From NCBI GenBank assembly GCA_010093605.1, contig MU004188.1, positions 754,341 to 818,340 of the forward strand: a stretch of 64,000 nt of DNA, in the 5' to 3' direction. Origin of the DNA: Lophium mytilinum. Taxonomy: Eukaryota; Ascomycota; Dothideomycetes; Mytilinidiales; Mytilinidiaceae. Every line of letters starts with the position of its first letter. Position 1 is the stretch's first letter. Below the pieces are notes generated by a model. The model had not been told where the DNA came from and did no database searches. It was given only the letters and a program-made list of their open reading frames with translations. Of this stretch, positions 32,901 through 43,856 are shown one piece after another. A program made the translations under genes and the position numbers.

Positions 32901-33237
32901 GCCCTTCCTCTTCTCGCTGCCCGTCGTGCAGGACGCGTCGCCCGTGTTTGCCGTGCTCTCGCTGCTCCCCGTGCTCAACCCCAGCAAGTTCGGCGGGCTG
33001 ACGGGCCTCACGTCGCTCAGTGCGCTGCAGAGCGCCGCGCAGACGATTTCGCCCGCGGACTTGAGCGTCGTTAAGGGCTTGCCGGCGTCCCCGGATCCGA
33101 CGAATCTGGTCTCGACGATCCAGAGCCTCGCGGATAACTTGTTTACCCTCCCTGGCGCGGTTACGAACCTTAAGGCGGCGGCGAGCTTGACGATCTTGCA
33201 TTCGTTGGGCTTGGCGGTGCCGGGGGTTCCGTTGTAG
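29979..33237 (+). CDS. Secreted Leu-Pro repeat protein with Kex2-like sites, 1059 aa
   Basis: Exons 29979-30171 and 30251-33237 keep phase. Residues 1-21 form a signal peptide (hydrophobic MAVLILAML, cleavage expected after ALA). Residues about 60-500 are almost entirely short LP repeats of the form SLPVAIP, GLPxP and PALPxLP. A Gly/Pro stretch and a hydrophobic segment (VLYSILSLIY) follow, then a first dibasic site KREAAPEAAP near residue 564. A second repeat region alternates GLPIVGGGG, PSLPVVGG and GLPLPTA. After another hydrophobic segment (IAIIAILLSLL) comes a second dibasic site, KRDAPH, near 850. The C-terminus has Gly-rich GGLGG repeats, then a non-repetitive helical domain to VPGVPL. 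A cell-wall, surface or matrix protein processed by Kex2 is a reasonable inference. I do not recognise a named family. Confidence 0.85.
31925..32468 (+). repeat. Intragenic minisatellite in the Leu-Pro protein
   Basis: Near-identical units of 45, 54 or 72-81 bases combine three blocks encoding LPIVGGGG, LPSLPVVGG and LPLPTAG. About six full repeats are present, with synonymous differences mostly in third positions. Such high identity within one exon makes copy number likely to vary between strains. Confidence 0.8.
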
Positions 33238-33601
33238 GGGGCACAACAATCATACCTCTACAATTTTAAGAGGAGGAGACGGACATGGCACGCTAGACGT
33301 GTGGTTCCTAAAAGGTGGAGGAGCATGAAAAGTTGGGATGGAATGTCACGCAGCATCTATTGGAGGAAGGATTTGGGAAAGCTGGTGACAGGATCAAATT
33401 GTATGACGGACGATGTATTTTCAGCCTCTCTAATTTTTCTCTTCGCTCGTTTTGGCGACGTTATTGGGGTGTTGGATTTGGTTCTTCTTTCGATAGATGG
33501 GTATTGAGGTGGATTTTAGGATAGCTATTGGGGTTAGGACGAATGAACCGGTTTTTCCTTGATGAAGGTCATTTTATGTATTGTGTGATGTTTGAGGAAG
33601 T
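33238..33601. other. 3' flank of the Leu-Pro repeat gene
   Basis: No gene is supported. Short overlapping frames at 33301-33524 lie in the presumed 3' untranslated region. Confidence 0.4.
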
Positions 33602-33761
33602 AGAAGCCTGCAGGGGGCCCGGAAGGGGAAAGTCTCGGCGGTTGAGGAAGTAGCGTAACCATGCTGCATCCCTCGCTACATCCAGCCATCTCGACACATT
33701 CTAGCTTCAACACTTTCTCAACCGCCGAGACTTTCCCCTTCCGAGCACCCTCCAGGCTTCT
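33602..33761. repeat. 49-bp inverted repeat with ~62-bp loop
   Basis: The left arm 33602-33650 and right arm 33713-33761 are reverse complements with about five mismatches. The innermost 26 bases (33622-33647 against 33718-33743) match perfectly; the shared start is ggaaggggaaagtctcggcg. The 160-base unit could be a small hairpin element or a decayed MITE. I see no convincing target duplication. Its position is 365 bases past the Leu-Pro gene. Confidence 0.82.
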
Positions 33762-34119
33762 GAATCCGGAGGTCGGGTTTCAGGACATTGTCAAAAGTGA
33801 TGCGATTCAGGTTGGAAAGGTGCAACCCTTTGTCAGCAGATGGAGAATAGGACCGTGGTTTCAACGTAACATCATTGCGCATGATCTCGAATGTTTTTGG
33901 GTAGGCGATTGCACCTTACGCGTTATTGTGCCTAGATATCATGCTCGCTGGCCCTCGGTAACGGACGCGGGGGGTGCTTCAACAAGGTGAAGAAGTAGGA
34001 AATAGTAACACACTGCGGCCTGATATCAAGACGATCGAGCCTGCTGTCCAATTCAGGAGTTCATATCAGGTCGTAGACGACGGCCCTGGGATAAGGTGCT
34101 GGAGCCCTACCGCAGAAAG

Positions 34120-34955
34120 ATGGTTTCGTCCGGTTACAAGTTGTTACAGAATCAACCGCGTAAGCAAGATTTTGATAGACGCAGCGCAGACACGGGGTGC
34201 ACGCAGCGTGGCGACTTCTTTCTTCAGACTGCAGGAGCAGAATCAGTTCGTCAGTATCAGAATGTGGAAAAGGTGCGGAAGTCCTCCTGCCAAGAAAAGG
34301 CTCTTCCAGTTACAAATATTTACATAATCAACTGTGTGGATATAAAATTGTTACACAAGGAGGGTATAGAGGTATACGCGGCGTACACCTTTGTGGTTAT
34401 ATTTTTACCACAAGAACACGGACCTAAGACCAAATTCGACATCTATTTGATGGCCTTGAGGTTTTGGAAGGTGCCCTAGCTTACCATATCACCATTTCGG
34501 TCATAATCGCTTTACAGAATGAACTGCGAGAACCAGATATCACAGATACTTCGTGAAAATGAGAGGACGTTGCGTACACGTATTGCTGTTTCCTTACACT
34601 GCACAGTTGAAGATTCGGAATGCCAAAGCGCTTCTACTCAGGAGACTACCAGCTTAGTTGCAAGTTCTCATAGAACTAACCGCGTAGAAAGACTTTCGGT
34701 ATATGGGGAGAGGACGCAGTGCATACGCAGTGAATACGCCATACATACGCAGTAAATACGCATTGCATACGCAGCGTGCACCCATAGTAGTTATTTTTTT
34801 TACACCAACATTGATGCTAACTCAGCCCTGCGTTTCAGAGTTGAAAGGAGTTTCTGGGACGCCTTTGATCACCGGAACAGGAGACCGGGTAGGAGTTTCG
34901 AGATAATCAACGGTGTAGAAGCAATTCCGGGGAGGGAATGCGGCGTACACTTACT
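34120..34955 (+). repeat. Five-copy decayed tandem array, period about 180-220
   Basis: A motif of about 80 bases recurs at about 34141, 34318, 34510, 34671 and 34899. Each copy has (t)acagaatcaaccgcgtagaa-like sequence, then a purine-rich gaggggagagga segment, then acgcngcgtacac. The copies differ at many positions, often as transitions. Inside copy four a short expansion of atacgcagt/atacgcat units runs from about 34717 to 34777. No protein family is recognisable in any frame. Confidence 0.62.
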
Positions 34956-37547
34956 CTACAATCCTATGTTCGCTCAAAACTTTGCTGGAGCATCGCGACC
35001 TCGGTGCGCTGGAGACGCTCTTGAAATAATCGAAAACAAGCAGCATCTTCCCTGCGGAAGAGGCTCTGATGTAGAGTGGGATAGATAAGTGAAAGGTGGG
35101 ATGAAGCTGGACTTTCAACTGAGATCCCGAGGGAGATGAATTCAGGCAATGATTGTTTGGACGACCTACCAAATGGAGCTTACCTTCGAATGACTACATT
35201 TTCGTTCGCTTTGATTACCTCATGTAGATAGCAATATCACTAGTTGAGTGAAGAGCCTCTTTCTACCATACACACCTTGCTTCAAGAAAACGATGGAATG
35301 CCAGGCGGCACTCATTGGACCGATCTGCTTGCGTGATGAACTTGTTGTCGTAGTGTAAAAGCCTCCGCGAGACCAGAACCATAGCCAATGCGTCCACTTC
35401 GGAGCCCTCACCGACGATATTAGGACTTGTAACTCCGCTGACTACACACCACATCCCGGTCGATTAGCACCATGCACCTACTACTAACGCCCGTGGCCCT
35501 ACGGATGCACTATCGCTAGGCAACCCCAGAGACTTGGAACGAAACAGAATCCTTACGCGCGCGACACGTAACGACATTCAAGGATTGTGTGAAACAAACC
35601 CGATTCCGAAAATTGTCCGCAAACGGCAGGTCGTAAAACCCCAATCCGCTGCGGTTAAATTGCCGGGTGAATTGGAGGCGCTGCTGCTGAGACGCAGGAA
35701 CCTCAACAAAGAGGATCTACCCTGAATGGGATCAACAGGGCGGCGTTGGGCCCAAAAAGATATCTCGATAATCTTGCGAGCGTGGGATGCGCTCAACCCT
35801 AATCCATGTGGAGATAGTTTTGACGTGGGGGCACCGTCGGCTTTTCTCGCGATAGTCGGGCCGCTACCTGGCAAAAGCGTCGACGCTTCAGTAGTTGTGG
35901 CGGTGCGGTGGAGATCTCCGAAAATGGGTCTGGTTTGCGGAAATATACGGTTTGTAATTGGCTGACTGTTAGTAATTGGCTTCCACGGTTTGCTGCTCAG
36001 GTGAGCTCGCGGGCGTGAAGTGGGTCGATAATTGCTAATTTAATCCACTATTAAATTTATTGAATAGTAGTATCATGTCCGTGAGCATCGCATGTCCCAT
36101 ATGCAGTGAAGTAGATGCCTTGCTCTTTGGGCGGTGTGGAATAATCGGTCAGTGATGGGGATGAAGCGGGGTCACCATCTTTTTACTCCACATGACCTCC
36201 GCCCCATGTGAGAAGTGTTGGCAGAGATACTTGCTTCGGGGCTGGACGTATGCATGCTGAGGAATTAGTACTCCATGCATGTATCCAGGAAGAATGACGT
36301 GTCCAGTGTCTCTCAATGGCATCGTTTAAGCATCGTTTAAGCAACTCCGGGGGTGCAACAGTGTTTCTAGCCTCTCATTCTGAAGCGAAGGCCCGGACTG
36401 AGCCTTTCAATAGGCTCCGAAACGCCCCCAACTCGATGCTATTCAGAGTGACATTTCAGTGTCAGATGTTTGCACTTGTCAGATGTTCGCGACGTCGCAT
36501 CCACGTCTCCGAGAGAGTCGGCCGACAGGTTCAGTTAGGGAATATATCGTCGCTGCGCTGTCCATCACATCTGCACACCAATGGAAGAAGAAGCAATGCT
36601 GGTCCAAACCTTCAAAGTCAAACGTGGCAATGGTAGCCACGCAAAAGACCGTCGTAAATTGCCTCGAGTCGCCTCGGTACGGCGCGCTTACCGCCCCGGA
36701 TGCGAGGGTTGGTCTGCCGCACGCCACTGGTGATAACGACATGGACGATCCGGAGGCCTGGCCGCTATGTCATGCAGAAGGATTGGCGGATGTTGGCTTC
36801 CGAAAGCGGATAATTCATTCGACGGGTTCGAGGGCTGCCTGCGTCAAAGTCACCTGCCGTGCATGGCCGATGTTGTGGAGAACCCTGCTCGAGCGTCAGA
36901 GCTGCACGTCAGCGTGAAGCATTGGGCAATGCTGCTCCGCGATGCGGTACGTGGCAGCAGTGGCAGATCGATATGTATGAATGCCTGATGTCGTGACGCG
37001 CCTTGTGCCTGCTCACATGCAAACGGGTCACCTGCCTGACCTAGCCTTCAGTCAGATACGGCCCGTGCAGTCGGCATATGAAATGGTGGGATCAAAGGCC
37101 GATATCTGGTCGCTGATGCGGAGGCAAACCGCCTCTGGGTGGGCGGAAGGAATGGCGTTGAAACACGCTGTCTGCTTCACGAAGTTTCACGGGATTCGTG
37201 ATTTGCGACCAGAATGCCATCTAGATTACTCCCGGCAAGGAAGTCGCTGTTCTTACGGTTCTAGCGTGGCGGCGGTGAACCTCATGAATCGTAGGCGATG
37301 AAATGGGGGTGGTAGATTTGAGGATTGCTCGTAACTAATTATGTACACTCCCACGCTCTGAATCGTGCATCTGCACGCTTGTCGTCTGTCTGGTTCCCGA
37401 TGCCCATGTTAGGACAAGCTCTATTGCCGATGTGGTTCGTTCCTCGTTCTATGGCACGGGGCGCTTGGCATTAGTCTGCGGAAGTGCGCCGGCAACTCTA
37501 GCGGGAGGAGAAGCGGGAGCCATTTAGCCTAAATGCCCTGGGAAGCT
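34956..37547. other. Gene-poor region, 2.6 kb
   Basis: I found no gene I can support. Open frames such as 35534-35725, 36459-36917 and 36981-37301 have no domains, no leader-like context and no consistent splice sites. An AT-rich patch (about 36035-36080) stands out from the GC-rich surroundings. Old, mutated repeat remnants are likely but I cannot name them. Confidence 0.45.
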
Positions 37548-38812
37548 TCACGATACCGCCATCAGCTTGTTCTGCTCTTGCGCCAGTGTGAGGCCCTCCG
37601 GGGCTTGCCGGAAGAGGACGATCTCAGATTGCTTGAAATAGCGTCGGGCGTCTGTAGAACTCGTCAGCGGCTGTATTCTTGCAGGGGTTGCGTTCAAAAC
37701 GACGGATTACGCAAGAGTTAGACAACTCAAACGACGAAATATACAATGTTTCTTACCTTCATCAATCAAAACCAAGCTCAAATAATACCGCGTCGAGTAC
37801 TTCTTGTTGACCTCTCGGAATGTCGGTGTCAGGTCGAAGCCACCTAGAAATAGTCGGATCGGAATGGTTTCTCCTGTTGTGGTATCAGCATGCCAAGTTC
37901 ATCAAGGTAAATGTCGTAGCGCTAGGTCAACATGTCGGAGTTAAATCCTACCTCTTGAAGGGGAGCCATCCATGATCTGCAGACAGTTAGCACGTGGCAA
38001 AAGACACCATCAAAAAGCTAAGACCAACCTCAAACCTGACCAGAGTCTCGCTCTCGTTGTACTGATTCGGCGCAGCACCCGTGGTTTCGCGTCTGATGAT
38101 GGACAGCTCCATGTGCTTTATCTTTAACCGCACTAGCAGGAAATATATGCGGCCCACAATTACGTCCTTCAGATGGTACTTCGACTTGGAGTATTCGAAC
38201 TCAATGTGCAGGCAGTCCTCGATACCGACGTCCATCTTGATAGAGCTGTTCGTTTCCGGGGGGATCCTGTACGAGTACACCCAGAGATCCTTCTCGCGGA
38301 CTACATCCTGCATCCGCCGCGACACCGTCACACGGACGAAGTAGCGGAGCTTGACGTTTATGCCGTTGTAGGACTCGTACTGTTTTTCTACATTCTTGAA
38401 GTTGAACTCGAAGGTCTGGGGGTGTTGCAGATCGCCGGGCGCTGCCAGCTCTTGGCCGAGGGACAGGAACTCGTAGTGGTTGCCGCGGTCAAAGAACATC
38501 TCTATATCGGGCAGTATATCAGCAAAGTGTTTATATCCCCAAGTGGTGTGCCTGATGGGCCGCGCAATTGGACATGATGCAAGGCTTCCACTCACCAATT
38601 GTGCCTATGAACTGCACCTTGATCCCCGTGTGCTCTAGGCGCTTTCCATCCTTGGGCCTGATAGTGACAGCTCCCTTGACAGACTCGCCGTCGAGATACA
38701 AGGGGACCTTCTCCTTGCGGGCCTTCTCAAGCTTGACGTCCACTGTTGACCGCTCGTCCCCATCCTCCAGCACAATGTCGATGTCGACGGGGGTGGAGAA
38801 GAAGTAGGACAT
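37548..38812 (-). CDS. VPS26: Vps26, retromer cargo-recognition subunit, 5 exons
   Basis: Exons 38812-38596, 38501-38029, 37976-37952, 37873-37757 and 37651-37548 keep phase and give 311 residues. The arrestin-like fold of Vps26 is clear from end to end: MSYFFSTPVDIDI, then VKGAVTIRPKDGKRLEHTGI, YESYNGINVKLRYFVRVT, IKHMELSIIRRETTG, RFEIMDGSPSRGETIPIRLF and VNKKYSTRYYLSLVLIDE. The third exon is only 25 bases and encodes IMDGSPSR. Vps26 pairs with Vps35 and Vps29 to return receptors from endosomes to the Golgi. The C-terminus after KQSEIVLFRQAPEG is short. The start is the conserved family start. Confidence 0.96.
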
Positions 38813-40208
38813 GCTAGCTGCGAGCCGTCCGGGCGCGTGCGTCGATGGCGGAGGGGGTGATAGCTTGGTGCGGGCTGCTGGGATGCCGTGACCTCGATGC
38901 GCCTCCGTCACCGCGAAGTTGAGCTCTCTGGCAGCGGCTTCCCAACGCGGCAAGCGCGGCCTGACTCAGCGCGTTCTCAACTGTGTTTTGTTTCACTGCC
39001 AAGGCGCACTCACAGCCCTACGGCGCTCATGGACGGGACGCTAGGGCCGGGCTTCCAACGCCCACTCTTCCACCGCGCCGCACCTCCACGCTCCTCATTC
39101 ATCTTCCAAGGTTGCAGCACCCATGAAGCTACCGGCTGCGTCAGCAGAGTCATGCCCCGTCTCGGATAACAGCGCCGCCGCGAGGGGCTTGAGGGCCTTT
39201 TCCGACTTTGGAGGCCGCAGCCGCTGCAGACGCACCATGCTGCAGTTTTGCTCACGAGAGCGCGTGCAGCACACGACCAGTTGCACTTGTTCACACACGA
39301 TGCTTTCTTTTTCGTTTCAGCCCCTAGCAAGTCCTGCCGCGAGTTGCCCGCCCGGCTCTGCAAAGTCGCAGGTTCTCCGCCAGGGAGGCCGTTCCGACTT
39401 GCCTTGCACGGTCCGAAAGCAGCGTGGCCCTCTCACGAACCCCCACGCGGTATTATTTTGTTTCGAGATCCTTCACCCTGCGCAGCCGACGCTGTCCAGA
39501 TGATCGCAGACAGCTCCTCGCACGCTGCCCCGCAGCTGACGGCGCTGGAGCTGGCAGAGGGCAATTGGCACGCTGTGGACCGACGCATCGACAGGGCAGA
39601 GGGGGCAGGCGATGTGCTGGCAGCCTTGCAGGCGCTCGCAGCAGTACCTGACAATGGACAGGGTTTTTGGCGAAAGCGTGACAAAAAAGTGCGGGGAGGC
39701 CCACGGATGAGACCTTGATCCGCCACTGCATCCCACGCGCCGCCTGCGCCAGCCTCTTGCTCACCTTCAAACGCCGACACCACGAGCCCAGCCCGCCGTG
39801 TGCGGCGTCTTCTGCTGCCTTTCATTCGCGCGCGCAGGGCTCTTGCTTGTTCCAGTCGGCTGGGGGGCTCTTCCGACGCTCTGGAGTCGGCGTGCGGCGG
39901 GTCGTGACATCAAATGCTTGGCCACCATTGCTGCGCCAGAACCCTCCCCACTCCCTGCCGTCATGCCGCCGCCCCTGTGTGGTGAATTGGACGCTTCGAG
40001 ATCAGGAGGGCGCTCTTTAAAAAGATGTCCGGCCCCACCGTTGAGCGCATCTCTATATAGGACTGCCCCAACGACGCGCTTTGTTACATCGCCACCTCTC
40101 ACCAACCCACCCCAGGCCTGACCATACTGCCTCCTCGCACACGCCTTACACATCGTATCCTCTCACGTCACTGCAATTAGCCAACGCTTTCGCACCATCA
40201 CCATCACC
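38813..40208. other. Shared 5' region of VPS26 and the gluconokinase gene
   Basis: This is a 1.4-kb GC-rich stretch between divergent genes. Overlapping frames on both strands (for example 39248-39718 and 39433-39825) reflect base composition; I see no domain. A TATA-like box lies at its right end. Confidence 0.45.
40053..40060 (+). promoter_or_regulatory. Candidate TATA box of the gluconokinase gene
   Basis: The sequence ctatatag lies about 150 bases before the start codon at 40209, followed by a C-rich leader. Position and context fit a core promoter. Confidence 0.4.
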
Positions 40209-40934
40209 ATGCTGCAAACATACGACCAGTCCCACCAGCCGCCTCTACTTTACGGTCCCTCCTCCGCCATCTCGTCGACCAAGAGGCCCATAGGCAACAT
40301 GACGACCTACAATCATCACCACATTTGGATTGTGACTGGCCCTGCTGGCTGCGGGAAGAGCACCGTCGCCAAATACCTAGCCGACCAATATGCCTTGAAG
40401 TACATTGAGGGTGATGACGTGAGTCTGACTACTCATTAGGCGGAATGTACGCTAACCTTCCAAAAGTTCCATCCTCAAGCCAACATCGAGAAGATGGCTG
40501 CTGGAATCCCACTCAACGACGCAGACCGCTGGGACTGGCTCATTCTCCTCCGTGATCAGGCGCTGGCTTCGCTGGATCAGGGCGCTCGCGGGGTTGTCGT
40601 TACCTGCAGTGCGCTGAAGAAGAAGTACCGAGATGTAATCCGCCTGGCGCCGCTGTACGATCAAGAACACGAGGTGGCCGTCCACTTCATCTATCTCCGC
40701 GCGAACAAGGAAACCCTGCTAGCCCGCGTCAAGGCTAGACAAGGCCACTACATGAAAGACTCCATGGTCATCAGCCAGCTGAACAGCCTCGAGGAACCGG
40801 ATGCCAAGGAGCGCGACAGACTAAAGGACGTCCTTTGCGTCGATGTTACCGGCAGCATGGCAGAGGTGCAGAAACTGGCTCTCTCTGTCGTGAGCAAAGT
40901 CCTGGCCGACGACATGGCGGGGAAAGCGTCATGA
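40209..40934 (+). CDS. Gluconokinase, 2 exons, 225 aa
   Basis: Exons 40209-40418 and 40467-40934 keep phase. The enzyme phosphorylates gluconate to 6-phosphogluconate with ATP, feeding the pentose phosphate pathway. A Walker A motif (TGPAGCGKST) starts the kinase fold near residue 43. The segment EGDDFHPQANIEKMAAGIPLNDADRW is the classic gluconokinase substrate region and spans the splice site. Later motifs are CSALKKKYRDVIR and HFIYLRANKETLLARVKARQGHYM, followed by LNSLEEP. The first 30 residues are an extension without family similarity; the second Met (MTTYNHHH, 40299) is an alternative start giving 195 residues, closer to the usual length. Confidence 0.93.
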
Positions 40935-41827
40935 CCCCGAGATTGCATGTTTGCTTTTTTTCCCCTTCGCGATCATAATTTCCCTCAACTAGCTCTTAGC
41001 GCTGGGCATTGGCAGGCGTTCACCGTGGGATTTGGACACTTGACGAAAACGGCGTACTCCTCTTTCTGAATAATTCTATACCCCTTCAGCGGCCGGGGTG
41101 GTTTCAATTTTTCTTTCGTAATCTCTTGAGGGGTCGACTGCATAGCTCTGCGGGACTGGAAAAAAGACTTGCGGAGGTGGGGTCGTGCCTTTGTGCACAG
41201 TCGATCAGCGGGGTCCTCTCCGCGTTGCAGGTCATAGCGAGAGTAATAAATAGCATTCACCGCCATAACACACCAAGGACGTGACGTTTGAATATGCTAC
41301 GAGAGCCACGCTGTCGGAGACTGATCTCCATGTGGAGAGACAAGCCTCCTTTTGTTTTTCTACCCGCGCAGAGATAACCACGCACGTGTAGTTCCTGGAC
41401 GATGGAATTGCGGAGACGGGCATTCCAATTGCAGCTAGCCTCGGAAGAGAAACCTAGAGTTCCCCGGGTACGGCTCCTTTAACTGTCCCCACCGGATCGG
41501 GCCGCTGATTCTCGGCGGAGGTCCTCGGGGGTGAATGGCACGTTTTGAGGAGTGAAAATTACATGGAGAGGTTCAAGAGAGGCAGTGCTACCATCTATAT
41601 AATTTGCGAGCTTCTGAAATATTGTGCCACGGTTGAGCAACTCATCAAACACACCCCACACAGCGAGGGTCTCCCCTAGCTAAACAACGACCACGCTATC
41701 CCGCCAGCTCTTCGGCTCTCGTCGGCTTATAGATATCATTCACTGCAACTTCGTCAGAGTAACCTCGGGGTCCTAGGTTCCTATAACCCCAGATGGGCCT
41801 CCGAAATTCGTTCCGCCAACATCTACC
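40935..41827. other. Intergenic region with candidate TATA box
   Basis: No gene is supported. The sequence tctatataat near 41595 lies about 235 bases before the next start codon and could be a core promoter for the E2 gene. Confidence 0.4.
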
Positions 41828-43492
41828 ATGAAGCACATTGTCGCCAAAGAGGTCGGGAGTCTGCTCTCGCGGTGTACGGCGCCTACCCGCGTCTCGTATG
41901 CGTCCCGGCATTTCAAGAGCTCCGCAATCCCTCGACAGCAACCCCGACGGCAGTTCCACAGCACGCCGGCCCTGGACGTAGTGAAGCCGTACTTACTCGC
42001 GGATATTGGAGAGGGTATGCTATTACCTTATGAAGAGAAGTTAGAGCCATTGGCTGACCCCCTGCGTAGGTATCACGGAATGCCAGGTAATACAGTGGTT
42101 TGTGCAGCCAGGCGCACGCGTGGAGCAGTTCGACCCGATTTGCGAGGTGCAGTCTGACAAAGCGTCGGTCGAGGTAGGCTATATGCTATACATGCCGTGG
42201 GATGTACTAAGAGGCTTGTAGATCACGTCGCGATTTGATGGGGTTATAAAGAAACTGTACTATGAGCAGGATGACATGGCTAAGGTCGGCAAGGTATGAA
42301 GATATATGCATGTTGCACTACAGTTTCTGACTTCTCGAAGCCACTGGTAGACATCGACATCCAAAGCGACATATCCCCCGAGGACGAAGCCCTTCTCAAC
42401 GACAACGACTCGAAAGTTCCTCCGTTGAGGCCAACACCTACAGGGGGGGAAGAGGCAGGACTCGAAGTGGATAGACTTGATACAAAGGGAGCAGCCGGAG
42501 ACGCACCACCACCGCCGCCTCCTCAAACTCTTCCGCCGAAGCCAGAGACAACATCCACACCCTCGGAACCGAAAGCACCACGGACGCTGGGAAAGCATGC
42601 TAGCCTAGCAACACCTGCCGTGCGACATCTGACGAAAGAGCTGAACATACAAATTGAAGACATAGAAGGAACAGGCAAAGAGGGTCGGGTTACCAAGGAA
42701 GACGTGCAGAAGTATGCTGCCGCCCAGAAAGAGACACCTACAACTACCAAATCGTCGACTCCAGCTGCGCCCGAACCCCAGGCCGAGGACCAGGTTCGAC
42801 CACTCACACCGATCCAGAAAGGCATGTTCAAGCAAATGACGCGCTCGCTCTCGATTCCGCACTTCCTCTACACCGACAACGTAGACTTCACTAGCCTGAG
42901 CTCTCTCCGCAAGCGCCTCAATGCTTCGAAAGAGAAGTCACAGAAGCTCTCCGCTCTCCCGTTTGTCGTAAAAGCTGTATCTTTGGCGCTTTCGAAACAC
43001 CCGCTTCTCAATTCGCATCTCGACACCTCCAACGCCGAGAAGCCTCAGATGGTCGTGAAAGCGCAGCACAATATTGGCATTGCAATTGACTCGCCAAGCG
43101 GTCTCCTGGTTCCGGTTGTAAAGAATGTACAGTCGCTCTCGATTGAGGCTATATCCGCGGAAATTGGACGGTTGGGTGCTCTCGCTCGTTCTGGGAAGCT
43201 CACCAATGCAGACTTGAGCGGAGCGTCCTTCACCCTGAGCAACATCGGGAGTATTGGTGGAACGGCAGTAGCACCGGTAATTGTCAGCCCTCAAGTCGCG
43301 ATCCTCGGTGTTGGTAGGGCGAGAGTCGTGCCAGCTTTCGGAAAGGACGGAGAGCTGGTCAAGAAGGAGGAAGCTGTCTTCAGCTGGAGCGCGGATCACA
43401 GAGTCGTGGATGGTGCAGCGGCAGCTCGCTGCGCCGAGGATGTCAGGTCATATTTGGAGAATGTTGAGAGCATGTTGGTGCAGATGAAGTGA
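41828..43492 (+). CDS. Branched-chain 2-oxoacid dehydrogenase E2 (dihydrolipoamide acyltransferase), 4 exons
   Basis: Exons 41828-42014, 42070-42173, 42222-42293 and 42341-43492 keep phase and give 504 residues. A basic N-terminus (about 50 residues, RQFHSTPAL) is a mitochondrial presequence. The lipoyl domain carries the lipoate-accepting Lys93 in [10 protein letters not shown]. After a Pro-rich linker comes the peripheral-subunit binding domain ([21 protein letters not shown], in part) and then the catalytic domain. The active-site motif DHRVVDG is present with His474 and Asp478. [11 protein letters not shown] and the [15 protein letters not shown] region point to the branched-chain enzyme rather than the pyruvate or oxoglutarate E2. 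It acts in the mitochondrial matrix in Val, Leu and Ile breakdown. Confidence 0.93.
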
Positions 43493-43856
43493 GCACTTAA
43501 TGGGAGCCGGCGTTTTTGTCAGAATAGGCATTTAGGAGCTAGATATCTGAAATTATGTAGTATCAATCTAAGATTGGTTGGAGCTAGAGACCGAACTGTG
43601 GTGTAAAATATGTGCAATGTGATAGAAGATTTTGAACCTTTATCAGAGGCTAAAGTAGCTTTCATAAACGTAAAGTGCTCCACCAACAGATACACAGCTA
43701 GTTCCTCATCACTGAAACCATATGATGCACTTAGTAGCAGTTTGGGGCACCATGCTGTCATAGGGCTGAACCTCGAAGCTCAGACCAACCACAACTTCAA
43801 CCTCCAGGCTCCCACATCCCGCACCTCCGAACATCCTCACCAAACCAACCTCCACA
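43493..43856. other. Spacer between the E2 and Vps25 genes
   Basis: This is the 3' flank of E2 and the leader of the Vps25 gene, with a C-rich run before the start codon. Nothing else is seen. Confidence 0.4.

Noticed and set aside
36459-37301. Possible genes in the gene-poor region
   Set aside because: Open frames of 106-152 codons show no recognisable motif, poor start context and no consistent introns.
39248-39825. Several GC-rich frames between VPS26 and gluconokinase
   Set aside because: High GC content gives long random open frames; no motifs or splice structure were found.
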